Source of the DNA: an uncultured Bacteroidales bacterium
GTDB lineage: Bacteria; Bacteroidota; Bacteroidia; Bacteroidales; F082
DNA length: 64,000 nt
Direction: 5' to 3'
NCBI GenBank assembly: GCA_937896505.1
Contig: CALBNP010000137.1
Span: 1-64,000 of the forward strand
Part shown: one piece after another, positions 33,149 to 43,910 of the stretch
Position numbering within the stretch: the first letter of the stretch is position 1
Layout: each line of letters opens with the position of its first letter
The notes under the pieces: model-generated
Databases searched by the model: none
Seen by the model: the letters and a program-made list of their open reading frames with translations, nothing else
Told to the model about the DNA's origin: nothing
Made by a program: the position numbers and the translations under genes

Positions 33149-33507
33149 TATTGGCTGTCGTCCTTTCTAGACTCCATCTGTGCTTTCAGCAGACGGTTGG
33201 TAACCGAATCCATGATATTTTCCAAAGCCGTAAGATTTTGGGTGTAGTATTTTAGGTTAAAACTGAAAATACTATCGGTGATGCCATAATGTTCAAATAA
33301 TTGGTCGTAAAAGGCAACGGAGAGTGAATCGGTGTTCATGCCTTTTGCCCTTCGGCTATTGATGTCAGCCTCGATGATTTGCACATCAGTCATGATGTCA
33401 ATCATTTGGCTTTCAGAAAGAAGCCCTTCGGGCGTAGCGTTTTTTTGTCGGTCGCACGACAACACCGACAGCATAGCTATCATACCTATGATGGCTTTCC
33501 ATTTCAT
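33148..33507 (-). CDS. DUF4296 lipoprotein
   Basis: A 119-residue lipoprotein (lipobox LSVLSC, Cys18). The pattern LLSESQMIDIMTDVQIIEA and a later FYDQLFEHYGITDSIFSFNLKYY (two parts: FYDQLFEHYGIT and SIFSFNLKYYTQN) matches DUF4296, a small helical family confined to Bacteroidetes with no known role. It starts 22 bp after recQ and is likely in its transcript. Confidence 0.8.
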   Translation of the reverse strand: MKWKAIIGMIAMLSVLSCDRQKNATPEGLLSESQMIDIMTDVQIIEADINSRRAKGMNTDSLSVAFYDQLFEHYGITDSIFSFNLKYYTQNLTALENIMDSVTNRLLKAQMESRKDDSQ

Positions 33508-33529
33508 GATTGCTCTATTTGTTTGAATA

Positions 33530-35734
<2,205 letters not shown>

Positions 35735-35769
35735 ATATCCTCCTATTGGTATTATCCAAACTTTTGTGT

Positions 35770-35778
35770 TATTTTTGC
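35770..35778 (+). promoter_or_regulatory. -7 element for kdsD
   Basis: TATTTTTGC on the plus strand, about 107 bp before the kdsD ATG. It faces the recQ element. Confidence 0.5.
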
Positions 35779-35835
35779 AATCTCTATTTAAATCTTTCGT
35801 TGTTATAGCAACAATGTTGCCTTTATCATCGAAGA

Positions 35836-35843
35836 CAAAGTTA
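35836..35843 (-). promoter_or_regulatory. -7 element for recQ
   Basis: The minus strand reads TAACTTTG, giving a ~95-nt recQ leader that overlaps the kdsD leader in antisense. Confidence 0.45.
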
Positions 35844-35884
35844 GGGCATTTAAATCAAACGAAGCAAGAAAAATCTGCAAAAAA

Positions 35885-36850
35885 ATGAAAAAAAGTGAAG
35901 ATATTCTTGAAATTGTATCTCAAATCATTGAAAACGAAGCAAATGCAATAATTGGCTTACGGTCTTTGATTGATGAAAATTTCAAGAAAATTATTGAAAT
36001 GATACTTGAAAACAAGGGTAATCTTGTTTTTTCGGGAATCGGAAAGAGCGCAATTATCGCACAAAAGATAGTTGCAACGATGAACTCAACGGGGACGACA
36101 TCGGTTTTCATGCATGCTGCTGACGCTATTCATGGCGATTTGGGTATCGTCCGTGATGGCGATATCGTAGTTATCTTGTCGAAAAGTGGCGAGACTCCTG
36201 AGATTAAAGTGCTGGTGCCATTGATCAAGTTGCGTGGCAACAAGATTGTTGCCATTGTGGGCAATAGGCAGTCGTTTCTTGCTATGCAAGCTGATTGCGT
36301 ACTCGACGTCACTGTCCCCGATGAAGCCATGCCTAACAGTCTTGCTCCCACCTGCAGCACTACGGCGCAACTTGTCATGGGCGATGCCTTGGCGCTTACG
36401 CTGATGTATTGCCGCGGTTTCTCGATCGATGATTTCGCCAAGTTCCATCCTGGCGGTGCCCTTGGCAAGCAACTATATTTAAAGGTGAAGGACTTGTATC
36501 CTAACAACGAGAAGCCTGAAGTTGCTGTCAATGACAACCTCACTCAAGTGATTATCGAGATGACACGAAAGCGCCTTGGAGCGGCAGTCGTTACCGATGG
36601 CGAACAGATTCTGGGCATCATCACCGATGGCGACTTGCGGCGTATGCTGATGCGCCACCCCGACATCGAGCATGTGAAGGCTAGCGAAATAATGACCCAT
36701 AACCCTAAAACGATAGATGAAGATGCCCTTGTGGTAAATGCCTTGCATCAGATGCGCTTCAACAGCATTACGCAACTGCCTGTCACGAGCAATGGACGCT
36801 ATGTCGGAGTAATTCACCTACATGATATTTTAAGAGAAGGTATTTTTTAG
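35885..36850 (+). CDS. kdsD: Arabinose-5-phosphate isomerase (KpsF/GutQ family)
   Basis: A 321-residue enzyme that interconverts ribulose-5-phosphate and arabinose-5-phosphate, the first step to KDO in lipopolysaccharide. The N-terminal SIS domain has SGIGKSAIIAQKIVATMNSTG and AIHGDLGIVRDGD, then LSKSGET, the sugar-phosphate-binding loop. Two CBS domains follow in the last ~120 residues (LGAAVVTDGEQILGIITDGDLRRM and NSITQLPVTSNGRYVGVIHLHD, each listed as landmarks). The next gene is lptB, fitting an envelope role. Confidence 0.92.
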   Translation: MKKSEDILEIVSQIIENEANAIIGLRSLIDENFKKIIEMILENKGNLVFSGIGKSAIIAQKIVATMNSTGTTSVFMHAADAIHGDLGIVRDGDIVVILSKSGETPEIKVLVPLIKLRGNKIVAIVGNRQSFLAMQADCVLDVTVPDEAMPNSLAPTCSTTAQLVMGDALALTLMYCRGFSIDDFAKFHPGGALGKQLYLKVKDLYPNNEKPEVAVNDNLTQVIIEMTRKRLGAAVVTDGEQILGIITDGDLRRMLMRHPDIEHVKASEIMTHNPKTIDEDALVVNALHQMRFNSITQLPVTSNGRYVGVIHLHDILREGIF

Positions 36851-36927
36851 TTTTTTTGTGGCAAACGGGGGGACCTTGAGCAAAGCCCAGGCGGAAACTG
36901 AGTGCCATTATTCAACATTGAGCGGAT

Positions 36928-37665
36928 ATGAAACTTTGGACTGAAGATTTGATAAAGAAATATAAGCAACGTACTGTGGTAAAAGGCGTTAGCGTTAATG
37001 TTAATCAAGGTGAAATTGTGGGTCTTCTTGGCCCCAACGGAGCTGGTAAGACGACGACATTCTATATGGTTGTGGGTCTTATCAAACCTTTTTCGGGCAA
37101 GGTATTCCTGGATGGGCAGGACATCTCTGATCAGCCCATGTATAAGCGCGCACAAATGGGAATTGGCTATTTGGCGCAAGAGGCTTCGGTGTTTCGCCAA
37201 ATGAGCGTTGAAGACAACATTGCTTCAGTTATGCAGTTCAAGAAAGGTTTGACCAAGGTGCAGCAACAAGAAAAACTCGAATCCTTGCTCGACGAATTTG
37301 GCTTGCAGCATGTGCGCAAGAACAAAGGCATCCAGCTTTCAGGGGGCGAGCGCCGCCGCACCGAGATTGCCCGCGCCTTGGCGGTCGATCCCAATTTCAT
37401 TCTCCTTGACGAACCTTTCGCTGGCGTTGACCCGATTGCGGTGGAAGATATTCAGCGTATCATCTTCAAACTGAAAAAGAAAAATATCGGTGTGCTCATC
37501 ACCGACCATAATGTGCACGAAACGCTTTCGATTACTGATCGCGCCTATCTTTTGTTCGATGGTTCAGTGCTGATGTCGGGAGCACCCGAACAGCTTGCTG
37601 CCGATGCCCATGTCAGGGAGGTGTATCTCGGTCAGAACTTCGTGCTTCACAAGAAAGAACTGTAG
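36928..37665 (+). CDS. lptB: LPS export ABC transporter ATP-binding protein LptB
   Basis: A 245-residue ATPase that drives extraction of lipopolysaccharide from the inner membrane with LptFG and LptC. Walker A is GPNGAGKTTTF (about 33-43), the signature is LSGGERRRTEIARAL, Walker B is FILLDEPFAGVDPIA, and the switch His is in LITDHNVHETL. These segments are diagnostic of LptB rather than a generic ABC protein. It lies 77 bp after kdsD, on the same strand, with no -7 element seen between. Confidence 0.94.
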   Translation: MKLWTEDLIKKYKQRTVVKGVSVNVNQGEIVGLLGPNGAGKTTTFYMVVGLIKPFSGKVFLDGQDISDQPMYKRAQMGIGYLAQEASVFRQMSVEDNIASVMQFKKGLTKVQQQEKLESLLDEFGLQHVRKNKGIQLSGGERRRTEIARALAVDPNFILLDEPFAGVDPIAVEDIQRIIFKLKKKNIGVLITDHNVHETLSITDRAYLLFDGSVLMSGAPEQLAADAHVREVYLGQNFVLHKKEL

Positions 37666-37670
37666 TTTTT

Positions 37671-38387
37671 TTATTCTATGTCCTTCCCCTCGAAGAAAAT
37701 CGACAAGAGGATGTAGGCTATCATGATGAATGGCAGCGCCACGAAACGGAAGATGGCGAAGCTGATGACGGCCAGTGCGATGAAAATGAAGCGCACTTCG
37801 TTGCCTTTCCATTTCAGTTTTTTCATCTTGAAGGAGAAGAATCTCAAATTGCACACCATCATAAAGGAGAAAACGAGCACGATACCGATGCAGTAGCCCA
37901 ACCGAAGGCTGCCGTCGCTGAGGTGTCCGACTTGTGCCAAAGCCAAAGGCAATGATGCCACGAAAATGGCCATGCCTGGGGCTGGAATGCCGCGGAATGA
38001 AGTCTTCTGCGCGTCGTCGATATTGAATTTTGCCAAGCGGATGGCCGAGAAAACGGGCAACAAGAAAGCGATGAAGGTCAAAAGCTCGAATGGGCCAACA
38101 GGGACGATGGGGTTCCTTATCGTCTTGATCATCAGCCAATACATGATGAAACCTGGTGCGACGCCGAAAGAGACCACATCCGAGAGAGAGTCCAAATCGG
38201 CACCGATGGGCGAGTGGGCGTTCAGCAAACGTGCCGCAAAGCCATCGAAGAAATCGAAGATGCCGGCTACGAAAATCATAAGGGCAGCCTTGACGGGCAT
38301 GCCATAGATGAGAAATAGGATGGAAAGGCAACCCGAAAGCAGGTTGCAGCACGTGATGGCATTCGGAATATGTCGCTTGATGTTCAT
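37671..38387 (-). CDS. pssA: CDP-diacylglycerol--serine O-phosphatidyltransferase
   Basis: A 238-residue membrane enzyme making phosphatidylserine, the precursor of phosphatidylethanolamine. The CDP-alcohol phosphotransferase motif D-x2-DG-x2-AR-x8-G-x3-D-x3-D reads DFFDGFAARLLNAHSP then GADLDSLSD. About seven hydrophobic helices follow the typical PssA pattern. It converges on lptB, with only 5 bp between their stops. The start MNIKRHIPNAITCCNL is standard for the family, and a -7 element lies 23 bp upstream. Confidence 0.93.
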   Translation of the reverse strand: MNIKRHIPNAITCCNLLSGCLSILFLIYGMPVKAALMIFVAGIFDFFDGFAARLLNAHSPIGADLDSLSDVVSFGVAPGFIMYWLMIKTIRNPIVPVGPFELLTFIAFLLPVFSAIRLAKFNIDDAQKTSFRGIPAPGMAIFVASLPLALAQVGHLSDGSLRLGYCIGIVLVFSFMMVCNLRFFSFKMKKLKWKGNEVRFIFIALAVISFAIFRFVALPFIMIAYILLSIFFEGKDIE

Positions 38388-38409
38388 GTTTGTTGAGATT
38401 TTGAATGGA

Positions 38410-38417
38410 CAAAAATA
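38410..38417 (-). promoter_or_regulatory. -7 element for pssA
   Basis: The minus strand reads TATTTTTG, 23 bp before the pssA start. Confidence 0.5.
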
Positions 38418-38427
38418 CGAAAAACAT

Positions 38428-38436
38428 TATTTTTGC
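38428..38436 (+). promoter_or_regulatory. -7 element for the hypothetical gene at 38453
   Basis: TATTTTTGC, 16 bp before the ATG, back-to-back with the pssA element. Confidence 0.55.
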
Positions 38437-38452
38437 AGCAAAATATTTTACA

Positions 38453-39004
38453 ATGGACGATTCGGTTTATTATAGTGTCTTTGAATCGAACTTGCGCGAT
38501 GAACTGGTTCGTGTGTGTTGTATGCTCAAGGCGTTGAGTGGCAACCTTTTGCGCTCTGACGATATCGATGCCAAGTGGACGGAGCTTGCCCCCGATTATA
38601 TGGCTGATGCCATGAAAGTCATCACCGATTATCCAATGGTTTCGGTGGCATGGGCTGGCTATTTGGGCATGGCCATTGCCAAGTGGTGGGACCAGGATTG
38701 GGCTACCTTCAGCCAATATCCATACGCCAGATTATTGGGTAAGCACGGCTTCGATGATATGGATGAGCATATTGTCAACGATATTCTTGGCATCAAGTTG
38801 GAAAGCGACGAGGCTAATCAGTTGGAAGAAATCATGAGGCAATGCGCCACTACAACCATCGGTTTTATCCGTCACGAAAACATTGAGCCTCAAAGCATTC
38901 GTGCTTTCTACATCTATGCCCGCTCGGTGAAGGTGATGTTCGAGATCGGAGCCGCCATCGAATTGCATCGTTTGGGTTATAAATGGAAAAATGTGATTTC
39001 GTAG
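38453..39004 (+). CDS. Conserved hypothetical protein
   Basis: A 183-residue soluble, mostly helical protein with no signal peptide, starting MDDSVYYSVFESNLRDELVR. Tryptophan-rich segments VAWAGYLGMAIAKWWDQDW are notable (split as VAWAGYLGMA and IAKWWDQDW). I recognise it as the kind of protein annotated as hypothetical in many Bacteroidales but know no function. It lies 31 bp before murF-alr and may share its transcript. An upstream ATG at 38405 would precede the TSS, so I rejected it. Confidence 0.7.
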   Translation: MDDSVYYSVFESNLRDELVRVCCMLKALSGNLLRSDDIDAKWTELAPDYMADAMKVITDYPMVSVAWAGYLGMAIAKWWDQDWATFSQYPYARLLGKHGFDDMDEHIVNDILGIKLESDEANQLEEIMRQCATTTIGFIRHENIEPQSIRAFYIYARSVKVMFEIGAAIELHRLGYKWKNVIS

Positions 39005-39035
39005 GGACTGCAGTCTATGCTAAATACTTATTATT

Positions 39036-41522
39036 ATGCAGCATCAATTTTATTCTTTGAGTCAGATTTTGGAGGTCGTCGGTGGACAACTCGTTGGAAA
39101 TGTCGTTGAAAAGGAAGTCTGTGATTTATTGATTGATAGCCGACAACTTGTTGCTGCCGACCAGGCTTTGTTCTTTGCGCTCGTCAGTTCGCGCAACGAC
39201 GGACATAAGTACGTCAAGAGCTTATATGAAAAAGGTGTGCGCGCCTTCGTGGTTGATCATTTCCCTGATGAATCATTTCCTGAAGCGACGTTTCTTGTCG
39301 TTGACGATACTCTGAAAGCGTTGCAGACTTTGGCAGCCTATCATCGTCAGCAGTTTGATATCCCCGTGGTGGGTATCACTGGAAGTAACGGAAAAACCAT
39401 TGTAAAAGAATGGCTTACGCAGTTGCTTAGTCCCGACTACAATATTGTCCGCAGCCCGAAAAGCTATAATTCGCAAGTAGGTGTACCGCTGTCGGTATGG
39501 CAGATGAATAGCCAAAACCAGTTTGCAATCTTTGAGGCGGGTATTTCCGAACCAGATGAAATGACGGCTTTGCAAGAAGTCATCAAGCCGACGATAGGCG
39601 TTTTCACGAATATCGGTCAGGCGCATGATGAGAATTTCATCAGCCGAGTTCAGAAGGCAGGAGAGAAACTCAATCTCTTTACCAAGGCCGATAAATTGGT
39701 ATATTGCATGGATTATCCTGAGATACAGCAAGTTGTGCTTAAATCGGACATTGCTCAAAAAGTGAAGCTATTTACTTGGAGTCGCAAGTTTACTGAGGCT
39801 GATTTGTTTGTGGAGTCGGTGACGAAAAATGAGAATACTGCCGAGATGGTTTGCCGTTATCAAGATTCGCTGTTGAAGTTTTCGATTCCTTTTGCCGATG
39901 AGGCTTCCATCGAAAATGCGCTGCATTGTTATGCTTTTGGCTTGCTAATGAAGATGCAGCCAGAAACCATTGCTGAGCGGCTTCTGCATCTTAATTCGGT
40001 GGCTATGCGTCTCGAGATAAAGGCTGGCATCAATAATTGCACGATTATCAACGACTATTACAATTCGGATGTCAATTCTTTGGCGATTGCTTTGGATGCC
40101 ATGAACCAGCAGCGCCAGCACAAGAGCCACACGGTCATCTTGTCAGATATCCTCCAAAGTGGCCGCAATGAATATGATTTATATGGAGATATCGCACAAC
40201 TGCTTGAAAAAAAAGATGTTGATATGCTTGTCGGAATTGGGACTTCCATTTCGAACCAGGCAAAACAATTCAAGATGGAGAGTTATTTCTTCCCGACAGT
40301 TGCCGATTTCTTGGTTCAGTTCCCTTTCTCAAAGTTCAACAATCAGGCGATTTTGCTGAAGGGTGCTCGTGCTTTCGAGTTTGAGCAAATCGGTATGGAA
40401 CTGCAAGAAAAGGCTCACGAGACGGTGCTCGAAATCAATTTCAACCATTTGGTGAGCAACCTGAACTATTATCGTTCGAAGATTAAGCCCGAAACGAAAC
40501 TGATGGTTATGGTGAAGGCGTTTGGCTATGGTAGTGGAAATCTGGAAGTCTCCAATGTTCTTCAGTTCCACAATGTTGATTATCTGACGGTTGCCTTTGC
40601 CGATGAAGGCGTCGAACTGCGCAAGGCTGGCATCAATTTGCCCATCATGGTGATGAGTCCTGAGGTGAACAGTTACGACAATATCATCAAGTATCATCTT
40701 GAACCCGAAGTGTTCAGTTTCCGCAATTTGGACCTTATCGAGAAGGCGATGCAGAATCTTGCCTTGCCGGAGGCTCATCCGCTCAATGTGCACATCAAGC
40801 TTGATACGGGAATGCACCGTTTGGGCTTCGCCAAGAGTGAGCTCCACGAACTCATCAAGCGTTTGCAGGCCAATCCAATGCTTCATGTGGCGAGCGTGTT
40901 CTCTCATTTGGCCACGGCCGACAATCCTGCCGAAGATGCGTTTACGATGAGCCAAATCAAATCGTTCGAGGAAGGCAGCCAGATGATTGTTGACGCTTTC
41001 CCGTACAAGGTGTTGCGCCACATCCTCAATACTGCCGGCATCACGCGCTTCACTGAATATCAGTTCGACATGGTGCGCCTTGGCATTGGTTTGTATGGTG
41101 TGCCCACTTGCGATGCAGACAAAGGCAACTTGCAGACGGTGGTCTCGTTGAAGACAACCATCAACCAGATAAAGGACATTCCGGCGGGCGATAGCATCGG
41201 TTACAACCGTCATGGCCATGCCGACCACAATATGCGCATTGGCATTGTCCCGATTGGCTATGCCGATGGTCTTTCGCGTTTGCTGGGCAACGGCAATGGG
41301 AAGTTCTATGTCAATGGAAATCAAGTACCCATCATCGGTGACATTTGCATGGACATGTGTATGCTCGACCTCACTGACATTGAGGCTCACGAAGGCGATA
41401 CGGTGGTAGTTTTTGATGGTGAACATAGCATCAACGACATCGCAAAAGCCTGCATGACGATTCCTTACGAAATCATGACGCGCGTTTCGCAACGGGTGAA
41501 GCGAGTGTATTTCCAAGAATGA
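39036..41522 (+). CDS. alr: Bifunctional MurF-like ligase / alanine racemase
   Basis: An 828-residue fusion known from Bacteroidetes. The N-terminal ~450 residues are a MurF-type ligase that adds D-Ala-D-Ala to the UDP-MurNAc-tripeptide, with the ATP loop GITGSNGKT near residue 113. The C-terminal ~370 residues are a PLP-dependent alanine racemase: Lys494 in VMVKAFGYGSG binds PLP, and the second catalytic Tyr lies in IGYNRHG. MVRLGIGLYG is a further family landmark. The fusion couples D-Ala formation to its use in peptidoglycan. No promoter is seen just upstream, so it may be read with the hypothetical gene before it. Confidence 0.95.
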   Translation: MQHQFYSLSQILEVVGGQLVGNVVEKEVCDLLIDSRQLVAADQALFFALVSSRNDGHKYVKSLYEKGVRAFVVDHFPDESFPEATFLVVDDTLKALQTLAAYHRQQFDIPVVGITGSNGKTIVKEWLTQLLSPDYNIVRSPKSYNSQVGVPLSVWQMNSQNQFAIFEAGISEPDEMTALQEVIKPTIGVFTNIGQAHDENFISRVQKAGEKLNLFTKADKLVYCMDYPEIQQVVLKSDIAQKVKLFTWSRKFTEADLFVESVTKNENTAEMVCRYQDSLLKFSIPFADEASIENALHCYAFGLLMKMQPETIAERLLHLNSVAMRLEIKAGINNCTIINDYYNSDVNSLAIALDAMNQQRQHKSHTVILSDILQSGRNEYDLYGDIAQLLEKKDVDMLVGIGTSISNQAKQFKMESYFFPTVADFLVQFPFSKFNNQAILLKGARAFEFEQIGMELQEKAHETVLEINFNHLVSNLNYYRSKIKPETKLMVMVKAFGYGSGNLEVSNVLQFHNVDYLTVAFADEGVELRKAGINLPIMVMSPEVNSYDNIIKYHLEPEVFSFRNLDLIEKAMQNLALPEAHPLNVHIKLDTGMHRLGFAKSELHELIKRLQANPMLHVASVFSHLATADNPAEDAFTMSQIKSFEEGSQMIVDAFPYKVLRHILNTAGITRFTEYQFDMVRLGIGLYGVPTCDADKGNLQTVVSLKTTINQIKDIPAGDSIGYNRHGHADHNMRIGIVPIGYADGLSRLLGNGNGKFYVNGNQVPIIGDICMDMCMLDLTDIEAHEGDTVVVFDGEHSINDIAKACMTIPYEIMTRVSQRVKRVYFQE

Positions 41523-41558
41523 ATTTTGAAAAAAAAGTTGTGGTTTGTATCTTTTTAC

Positions 41559-41567
41559 TAATTTTGC
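41559..41567 (+). promoter_or_regulatory. -7 element for the DcaP-like porin
   Basis: TAATTTTGC, with a possible -33 GTTG about 18 bp upstream, and 18 bp before the ATG. Confidence 0.55.
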
Positions 41568-41585
41568 CTAATAATCCTTGATAAT

Positions 41586-42857
41586 ATGAAAAAGTTATTC
41601 CTTTTTATTGTTGCTTGTTCTGTGTGTGCTCTTGTGCAAGGACAGTCTGTCGTGGAACAAAAGGAGAAAATTGAAGATTACAACCCCGAACTCGGTTATT
41701 TCCAAAAAGCCCAAACCGATTTGGGAGACCCACGTTTCATGATTACCGACAACACCGGTAAGTTCGTATTTGGCTTGGGTGCCACGTTTCACATGACTGG
41801 ATATTTTGATTTCGCCGGTTCCATACGCGATTATACGTTCAAGCCTAGCTTGATTTCCATTCCAACCTATGAGCCTCAGCATTTGGGATTCACCATGTCT
41901 AATACCGAGTTCCATATCAAGGCAAAGAGCTATTTGGGGAAGCATAGGTTAATAGCATATTTGCAAATCAACAACAAGGCCAAGGAATGGGGGACCAATG
42001 ATATTCGTCTCCAACAGGCCTACATCTCGTGGAACAACTTCTCGGTGGGCCGCACCTATTCGTTCTTTATGGATTTGGAGGCGGGTGCCATGACGGTTGA
42101 TATGCAAGGCGCCAATGGCGAAGTAAGCCGTACTCACTGCTTGTTTGGTTACACGCTCCCGTTCCGTGACAAGTGGACTTTTGCAGTGGCTGCCGAAGAG
42201 CCATCGTTCAATGCTGTCTCTACTGAAGAATATGGTGTTGGTGTCGATTTCCAGAAGGCTCCAGATTTGGCGATGCACCTGAAGTATAAAGGGGATATCG
42301 GTCATGTTCAGTTGGGTGGATTGCTGCGTTTTATGGCTTACTATTCTGTAAATGTCGATGGACCTCTGGCGGGGATTAAAACATTTTACGAACCAGGTTT
42401 TGGCGTTTCGCTGAGTGGGAAAATATGTGCTACACCATGGTTGAAATTTTCTGCTCAATTCACGGGTGGAACGGGTATTAGTCCTTATATCAATGATCTT
42501 GATGACTTGAATGTGTTTTTTGGCCTTATCAATGAGCTTAATCCCGAAGGATACCACCAATTGAGGGCGGTGCCAGTGGAAGCAGGCTATGCTTCGACTA
42601 CTGTCAATTGGACTGATGCGTTGCGCAGCACATTCCTCTATGGTATTACTTATGTCAACAAGCCAAAGAATATGGCGTTGCTGAGCAATCTGAAGACTTC
42701 CCAATATTTCGCTGTCAATCTGTTCTGGCATATTTCGCAGTACCTTTTTGTTGGAGCGGAATATTTGCATGGCTACAAAACCATTTATGCAAACGAAGGT
42801 GCTCTTGATTGCGCTCATGCCAACCGCCTTGATGCCACAGTGACTTATCGTTTCTGA
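41586..42857 (+). CDS. DcaP-like trimeric porin
   Basis: A 423-residue outer membrane protein. The signal peptide (about 1-19, ending VQGQ) is followed by a short coiled segment (SVVEQKEKIEDYNPELG), then a beta-barrel with TGKFVFGLGATFHMTGYFD and TEFHIKAKSYLG, which resemble DcaP-like porins. It ends LDATVTYRF with the terminal Phe of a barrel. Likely a passive channel for small organic acids or peptides; specificity is unknown. It has its own promoter and ends at a strong terminator. Confidence 0.75.
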   Translation: MKKLFLFIVACSVCALVQGQSVVEQKEKIEDYNPELGYFQKAQTDLGDPRFMITDNTGKFVFGLGATFHMTGYFDFAGSIRDYTFKPSLISIPTYEPQHLGFTMSNTEFHIKAKSYLGKHRLIAYLQINNKAKEWGTNDIRLQQAYISWNNFSVGRTYSFFMDLEAGAMTVDMQGANGEVSRTHCLFGYTLPFRDKWTFAVAAEEPSFNAVSTEEYGVGVDFQKAPDLAMHLKYKGDIGHVQLGGLLRFMAYYSVNVDGPLAGIKTFYEPGFGVSLSGKICATPWLKFSAQFTGGTGISPYINDLDDLNVFFGLINELNPEGYHQLRAVPVEAGYASTTVNWTDALRSTFLYGITYVNKPKNMALLSNLKTSQYFAVNLFWHISQYLFVGAEYLHGYKTIYANEGALDCAHANRLDATVTYRF

Positions 42858-42874
42858 TATCAGTCTGACTAGAC

Positions 42875-42912
42875 AAAAAGCGTTGCAAACCTTGTGGCTT
42901 GCAACGCTTTTT
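42875..42912. terminator. Bidirectional terminator between porin and atpG
   Basis: AAAAAGCGTTGCAA (42875-42888) pairs exactly with TTGCAACGCTTTTT (42899-42912). It separates converging transcripts. Confidence 0.9.
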
Positions 42913-42935
42913 CGTAGCTGTCGCTTTGCAATGTC

Positions 42936-43808
42936 TTATCCGTTCAGTGCTTCGGCTCCGCCAACGATGTCAATCAACTCGTTGGTGATGACGTTTTGAC
43001 GTGCCTTGTTGTACTGTATCTTCAGCTCTTGCAGCAACTCGTTGGCATTGTCGGAGGCGATGTGCATGGCGGTCATGCGAGCTCCGTGCTCGGCGGTAAA
43101 GGTGTCGAGCATGATGGAGTAGAAGTTGGTGCGCACTACCTTCGGGACCAAGTCGTTGATGAACTCTTCCTTGTTAGGTTCTACGATGTAGTCGAAGACT
43201 TGCTCTTCTGAAGCGGCTTCGGCCTTCAGGGGCAAGATGATTTCACGCTGCGGAACCTGTACACCTGCGTTCTTGAAGTGGTTGTAGATCAGTTCCACTC
43301 GGTCAACCTTATGGCTGAGGAAAAGTTCCACCATCATGTCGCTTATCTCGGCAGCGGAGTCGAAACTGGGTTTTTCGCTCATCGGCTCGTAGTATTGTGC
43401 CACTTTGATGTCGAACTTTTTGGCAAAGTCGCTGATTTTCTTGCCCACCAAGAAGACGATGACGTTTTCAGCGCCGAGGCTTTCGGCATATTCGTCGTAG
43501 GCATGCTTGAAAAGCTTGCAGACGCTCGAGTTATAGACGCCGCACAGTCCACTGCTCGACGAGAAAGCCATCAGGGCCACTTTCTTCACTTCGCGGTGCT
43601 CCGCCAACGGGATGTTGACTTCGCCTTCCAGCGAACTGAGGTAGTTGGTCAGGGCCTCGCTGAGTTTGTTCTTGTATGGCAGGAAACGCACCGTGGTGCT
43701 CTCGGCTTTCTTTAGCTTGGCTGCCGAAACCATCTTCATCGCGGAAGTGATTTTCTGCGTGGAGCCTACCGATGTGATTCTTGCCCGTATTTCTTTTAGT
43801 GATGCCAT
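42936..43808 (-). CDS. atpG: F-type ATP synthase gamma subunit
   Basis: A 290-residue central stalk subunit that turns inside the alpha3beta3 head. The N-terminal helix MASLKEIRARITSVGSTQKITSAMKMVSAAKLKK (landmarks: LKEIRARI, STQKITSAMKMVSAAK) and the C-terminal helix (ASDNANELLQELKIQYNKARQ) form the rotor coiled coil. It is the last gene of the atp operon, before a strong terminator. It lies about 100 bp after atpA. Confidence 0.96.
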   Translation of the reverse strand: MASLKEIRARITSVGSTQKITSAMKMVSAAKLKKAESTTVRFLPYKNKLSEALTNYLSSLEGEVNIPLAEHREVKKVALMAFSSSSGLCGVYNSSVCKLFKHAYDEYAESLGAENVIVFLVGKKISDFAKKFDIKVAQYYEPMSEKPSFDSAAEISDMMVELFLSHKVDRVELIYNHFKNAGVQVPQREIILPLKAEAASEEQVFDYIVEPNKEEFINDLVPKVVRTNFYSIMLDTFTAEHGARMTAMHIASDNANELLQELKIQYNKARQNVITNELIDIVGGAEALNG

Positions 43809-43910
43809 TTTTAGTTGAGAGTATTAGGGTTGAGAGTGGAAAGATGAAAGTTATGTATCGGAAGCATCGCTTTGCGCCAACTTTCGACTTTCCGTTTTAT
43901 CGTTGTCCAC

